This document shows, one piece after another, positions 4,615-6,639 of a stretch of DNA of 6,639 bases; position 1 is the first letter of the stretch, and every line of letters starts with the position of its first letter. The notes under the pieces are model-generated. The model was not told where the DNA came from. It was given only the letters and a program-made list of their open reading frames with translations, and made no database searches. The stretch is from positions 1-6,639 of the forward strand of contig JAFGHG010000189.1 of assembly GCA_016939345.1 (NCBI GenBank), written 5' to 3'. The stretch comes from Candidatus Omnitrophota bacterium (lineage in GTDB: Bacteria > Omnitrophota > Gorgyraeia > Duberdicusellales > 4484-171). A program made the translations under genes and the position numbers.

Positions 4615-6639
4615 TCAAGTCTGGGTGTAATCCATTTTGGACATATGCTCATAGACCTTGAATCTTCTATTAACCTCTTCTTGCGCTGACTTGAGTAAGC
4701 TTGAAGCTCTTTCGGGGTCTATGGTTTTTAAGGCTTTAAAGCGGTTTTCATTATAAATATATTCTTCTAAAGGAATGCTCGGGGCTTTGCTGTCTAGTTG
4801 TAAAGGGTTTTTCTTCTCCTTCAGGAGTTCTGGATTGTAACGCAGAAGTATCCAATCACCTGAAGCCACTGCTTTCTTCTGCTGGTCAAGTGCTTCGGTC
4901 ATATTTATACCATGGGCGATGCAGTGGGTATAGGCTATTATAATTGAAGGGCCGTCATATTTTTCTGCCTCAAGAAAAGCCTTGATTGTCTGCATAGGAT
5001 TTACCCCTATAGCTATCCTAGCTACATAGATGTTACCGTAAGTCATGGCAAGCATGGCTAGATCTTTTTTAGGCAAAGGTTTACCGGCAGCTGCAAATTT
5101 AGCTATTGCACCCATCGGCGTTGCTTTTGACATCTGGCCACCGGTATTTGAATAGACACCGGTGTCAAGGACAAGGACATTAACGTTCTTCCCGGCTGCT
5201 AAAACGTGGTCAAGCCCTCCGTAACCAATATCGTAAGCCCAGCCGTCTCCGCCGACTATCCAGATGCTTTTTTTAATCAGGTAATCAGCTATGTCTAATA
5301 ATTCATTTGCTCTATCTTCGGAAGAAAGGCTTTTAAGAAGGGTTTTTAGCTGCTTAACCTTAAGTCTTTGCGTTTCTATGCCCTCATGGGTTGATTGATC
5401 TGCTGTAAGTATTTCGTTTATAAGAGAAGAATTATTTTTTAAGGCTGTCTTTGCCAGATCGTCAGCGATCAACTGAGCTTTGGTTTTTATCTGTTCAATC
5501 CCTAATCGCATGCCAAAACCGATTTCAGCATTATCTTCAAACAGAGAATTTGTCCAGACAGGGCCTTTGCCGTCGGTTCTAACGCAATATGGCGTTGTTG
5601 GAAGATTGCCTCCGTATATTGAAGAACAGCCGGTTGCATTTGCTACCAATGCCCTGTCACCAAACAGCTGAGTCATCAATCTTACATAAGCAGTTTCGCC
5701 GCATCCAGCACAAGCACCAGAAAACTCAAAAAGAGGCCTGAGAAGCTGTGAGCCTTTGATCGTATTAACTGGGAAGGGTAACTGTTCTACGGGCAGATCA
5801 GGCAAGGAAAGAAAGAACTCCCAGTTTTTCTTTTCCTGCTCGCGAATTTCTATTTGGGGTGTCATGTTTATTGCTTTTTTTCCTGTAGACTGGTTTTTTT
5901 CGTCTTTCTCTAAGGCTGGACAGGTATGCACGCAAACTCCGCAGCCTGTACAGTCTTCAGGTGCTATTTGAATGGTAAAGGCTTTGCCTTGAAGATCTTT
6001 GCCTTTTGCTTTGGTATGCTTGAATGTTTTTGGAGCTTTATCTAGCAGTTTTTCATCATAGATTTTCATCCTGATAACACCATGGGGGCAAACAATGTTG
6101 CATTGTCCGCATTGTATGCAGACGTTTTCTTTCCATTGAGGTATATGCAAGGCAATATTTCTTTTTTCATATTGTGAAGTGGCCACTGGCCATGTCCCGT
6201 CACAAGGAAAAACTGAGACCGGCAGGTCATCTCCTTTACCTTCTATTATTTTAGCGGTAACCCTCTGAACAAAGTCCGGAGCATGAGCTGGAACTGCCGG
6301 AGGTATTGATATCGTGCTTGTTGCTTTTGAAGGAAGCTCGACTTCTTCAATAGATTCAAGGGCCTTATCAACTGCATCACAGTTAATTTTGACTATTCTT
6401 TCTCCCTTTTTCCCGTAGGTCTTATTTATAGCGGTTTTGATAGCTTCCACTGCTTTTTTTGTCTCCATTATGTTGGATATAGCAAAAAAGGCTGTCTGCA
6501 TTATAGTATTTATTCTAGTACCCAACCCCAGACTTTCGGCAAGGTCATAAGCCTTGATCACATAAAACTTGAGTTTTTTATCTATTATTTCCTGCTGAAC
6601 TTCTTTGGGAATTTTGTCCCATACTTCATCTTTGCCGTA
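4615..6639 (-). CDS. nifJ: Pyruvate:ferredoxin (flavodoxin) oxidoreductase, C-terminal 674 residues (5' end outside window)
   Basis: This enzyme converts pyruvate and CoA to acetyl-CoA and CO2, reducing ferredoxin. The frame is open to the right edge, so the N-terminal domains (about 500 residues of a roughly 1170-residue protein) lie beyond it. In order: the end of the gamma domain (YDLAESLGLGTRINTIMQTA, about 6549-6490); the EKR region (GKKGERIVKINCDAVD, near 6400); two ferredoxin-type motifs, CIQCGQCNIVCP (6120-6085) and CTGCGVCVHTCP (5952-5917); the proximal-cluster cysteines in CAGCGET (from 5712), TGCSSIYG (near 5628) and THCIAHG (near 4923); and the thiamine-diphosphate/Mg2+ segment GGDGWAYDIGYGG with DTGVYSNTGGQMSK (about 5253-5125). 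All expected cluster ligands in the visible part are present. The protein ends about 100 residues after the last ligand, so it lacks the roughly 60-residue C-terminal extension of the Desulfovibrio africanus enzyme. The ferredoxin gene follows it. Confidence 0.97.
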   Translation of the reverse strand, partial: YGKDEVWDKIPKEVQQEIIDKKLKFYVIKAYDLAESLGLGTRINTIMQTAFFAISNIMETKKAVEAIKTAINKTYGKKGERIVKINCDAVDKALESIEEVELPSKATSTISIPPAVPAHAPDFVQRVTAKIIEGKGDDLPVSVFPCDGTWPVATSQYEKRNIALHIPQWKENVCIQCGQCNIVCPHGVIRMKIYDEKLLDKAPKTFKHTKAKGKDLQGKAFTIQIAPEDCTGCGVCVHTCPALEKDEKNQSTGKKAINMTPQIEIREQEKKNWEFFLSLPDLPVEQLPFPVNTIKGSQLLRPLFEFSGACAGCGETAYVRLMTQLFGDRALVANATGCSSIYGGNLPTTPYCVRTDGKGPVWTNSLFEDNAEIGFGMRLGIEQIKTKAQLIADDLAKTALKNNSSLINEILTADQSTHEGIETQRLKVKQLKTLLKSLSSEDRANELLDIADYLIKKSIWIVGGDGWAYDIGYGGLDHVLAAGKNVNVLVLDTGVYSNTGGQMSKATPMGAIAKFAAAGKPLPKKDLAMLAMTYGNIYVARIAIGVNPMQTIKAFLEAEKYDGPSIIIAYTHCIAHGINMTEALDQQKKAVASGDWILLRYNPELLKEKKNPLQLDSKAPSIPLEEYIYNENRFKALKTIDPERASSLLKSAQEEVNRRFKVYEHMSKMDYTQT

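Noticed and set aside
4443..4661. Plus-strand open frame of 72 codons across the ferredoxin region
   Set aside because: It is antisense to the ferredoxin, whose cysteine motif and Shine-Dalgarno are unambiguous.
6559..6561. GTG at 6561 as the start of the oxidoreductase
   Set aside because: The frame stays open to the window edge, upstream residues (KLKFYVIKAYD) continue the gamma domain, and about 500 N-terminal residues are missing from the window.

Overview
The window is about 38-40% GC by eye and reads as chromosomal DNA from an anaerobic or fermentative bacterium. The evidence is a large single-chain pyruvate:ferredoxin oxidoreductase with its own ferredoxin, a bacterial tmRNA, and an inner-membrane-anchored SurA/PpiD-type chaperone of the kind found in diderm cells. 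AT-rich leaders without Shine-Dalgarno sites sit beside genes with good ones. A low-GC diderm candidate-phylum lineage (for example Omnitrophota or Elusimicrobiota) would fit, but this is inference; no taxonomic marker was aligned.

Left part (1-1618, minus strand): a two-gene unit. A fumarylacetoacetate-hydrolase-fold (FAH family) enzyme is followed after 9 nt by a GH3-family acyl-adenylating enzyme, which is cut by the left edge. A 95-bp, very AT-rich divergent region (1619-1713) holds a near-consensus promoter for this unit, a weaker one for the plus-strand gene, and a perfect 9-bp DnaA-box sequence.

Middle (1714-2895): a YkgJ-type cysteine-cluster protein (plus strand) converges with a complete single-piece tmRNA (minus strand, 2414-2775). 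Only 1 nt separates the YkgJ stop codon from the encoded CCA end. The tag reads ADYAYANQPAEFALS, ending in ALS rather than the usual ALAA. The 120 bp upstream of the tmRNA is a second divergent promoter region.

Right part (2896-6639): a membrane-anchored SurA/PpiD-like protein (plus strand), possibly translated from a leaderless mRNA, converges on a symmetric terminator hairpin with a minus-strand energy operon. That operon is pyruvate:ferredoxin oxidoreductase (C-terminal about 674 residues, 5' end outside the window) followed after 29 nt by a 61-residue ferredoxin. The oxidoreductase would oxidise pyruvate to acetyl-CoA and CO2, and the ferredoxin is the obvious electron acceptor.

Most of the window is conserved housekeeping. 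The least ordinary items are the FAH-GH3 pair, the odd tmRNA tag, the two perfect DnaA-box sequences 430 bp apart, and the likely leaderless chaperone gene. I saw no mobile element, CRISPR array, tRNA, rRNA or defence system.
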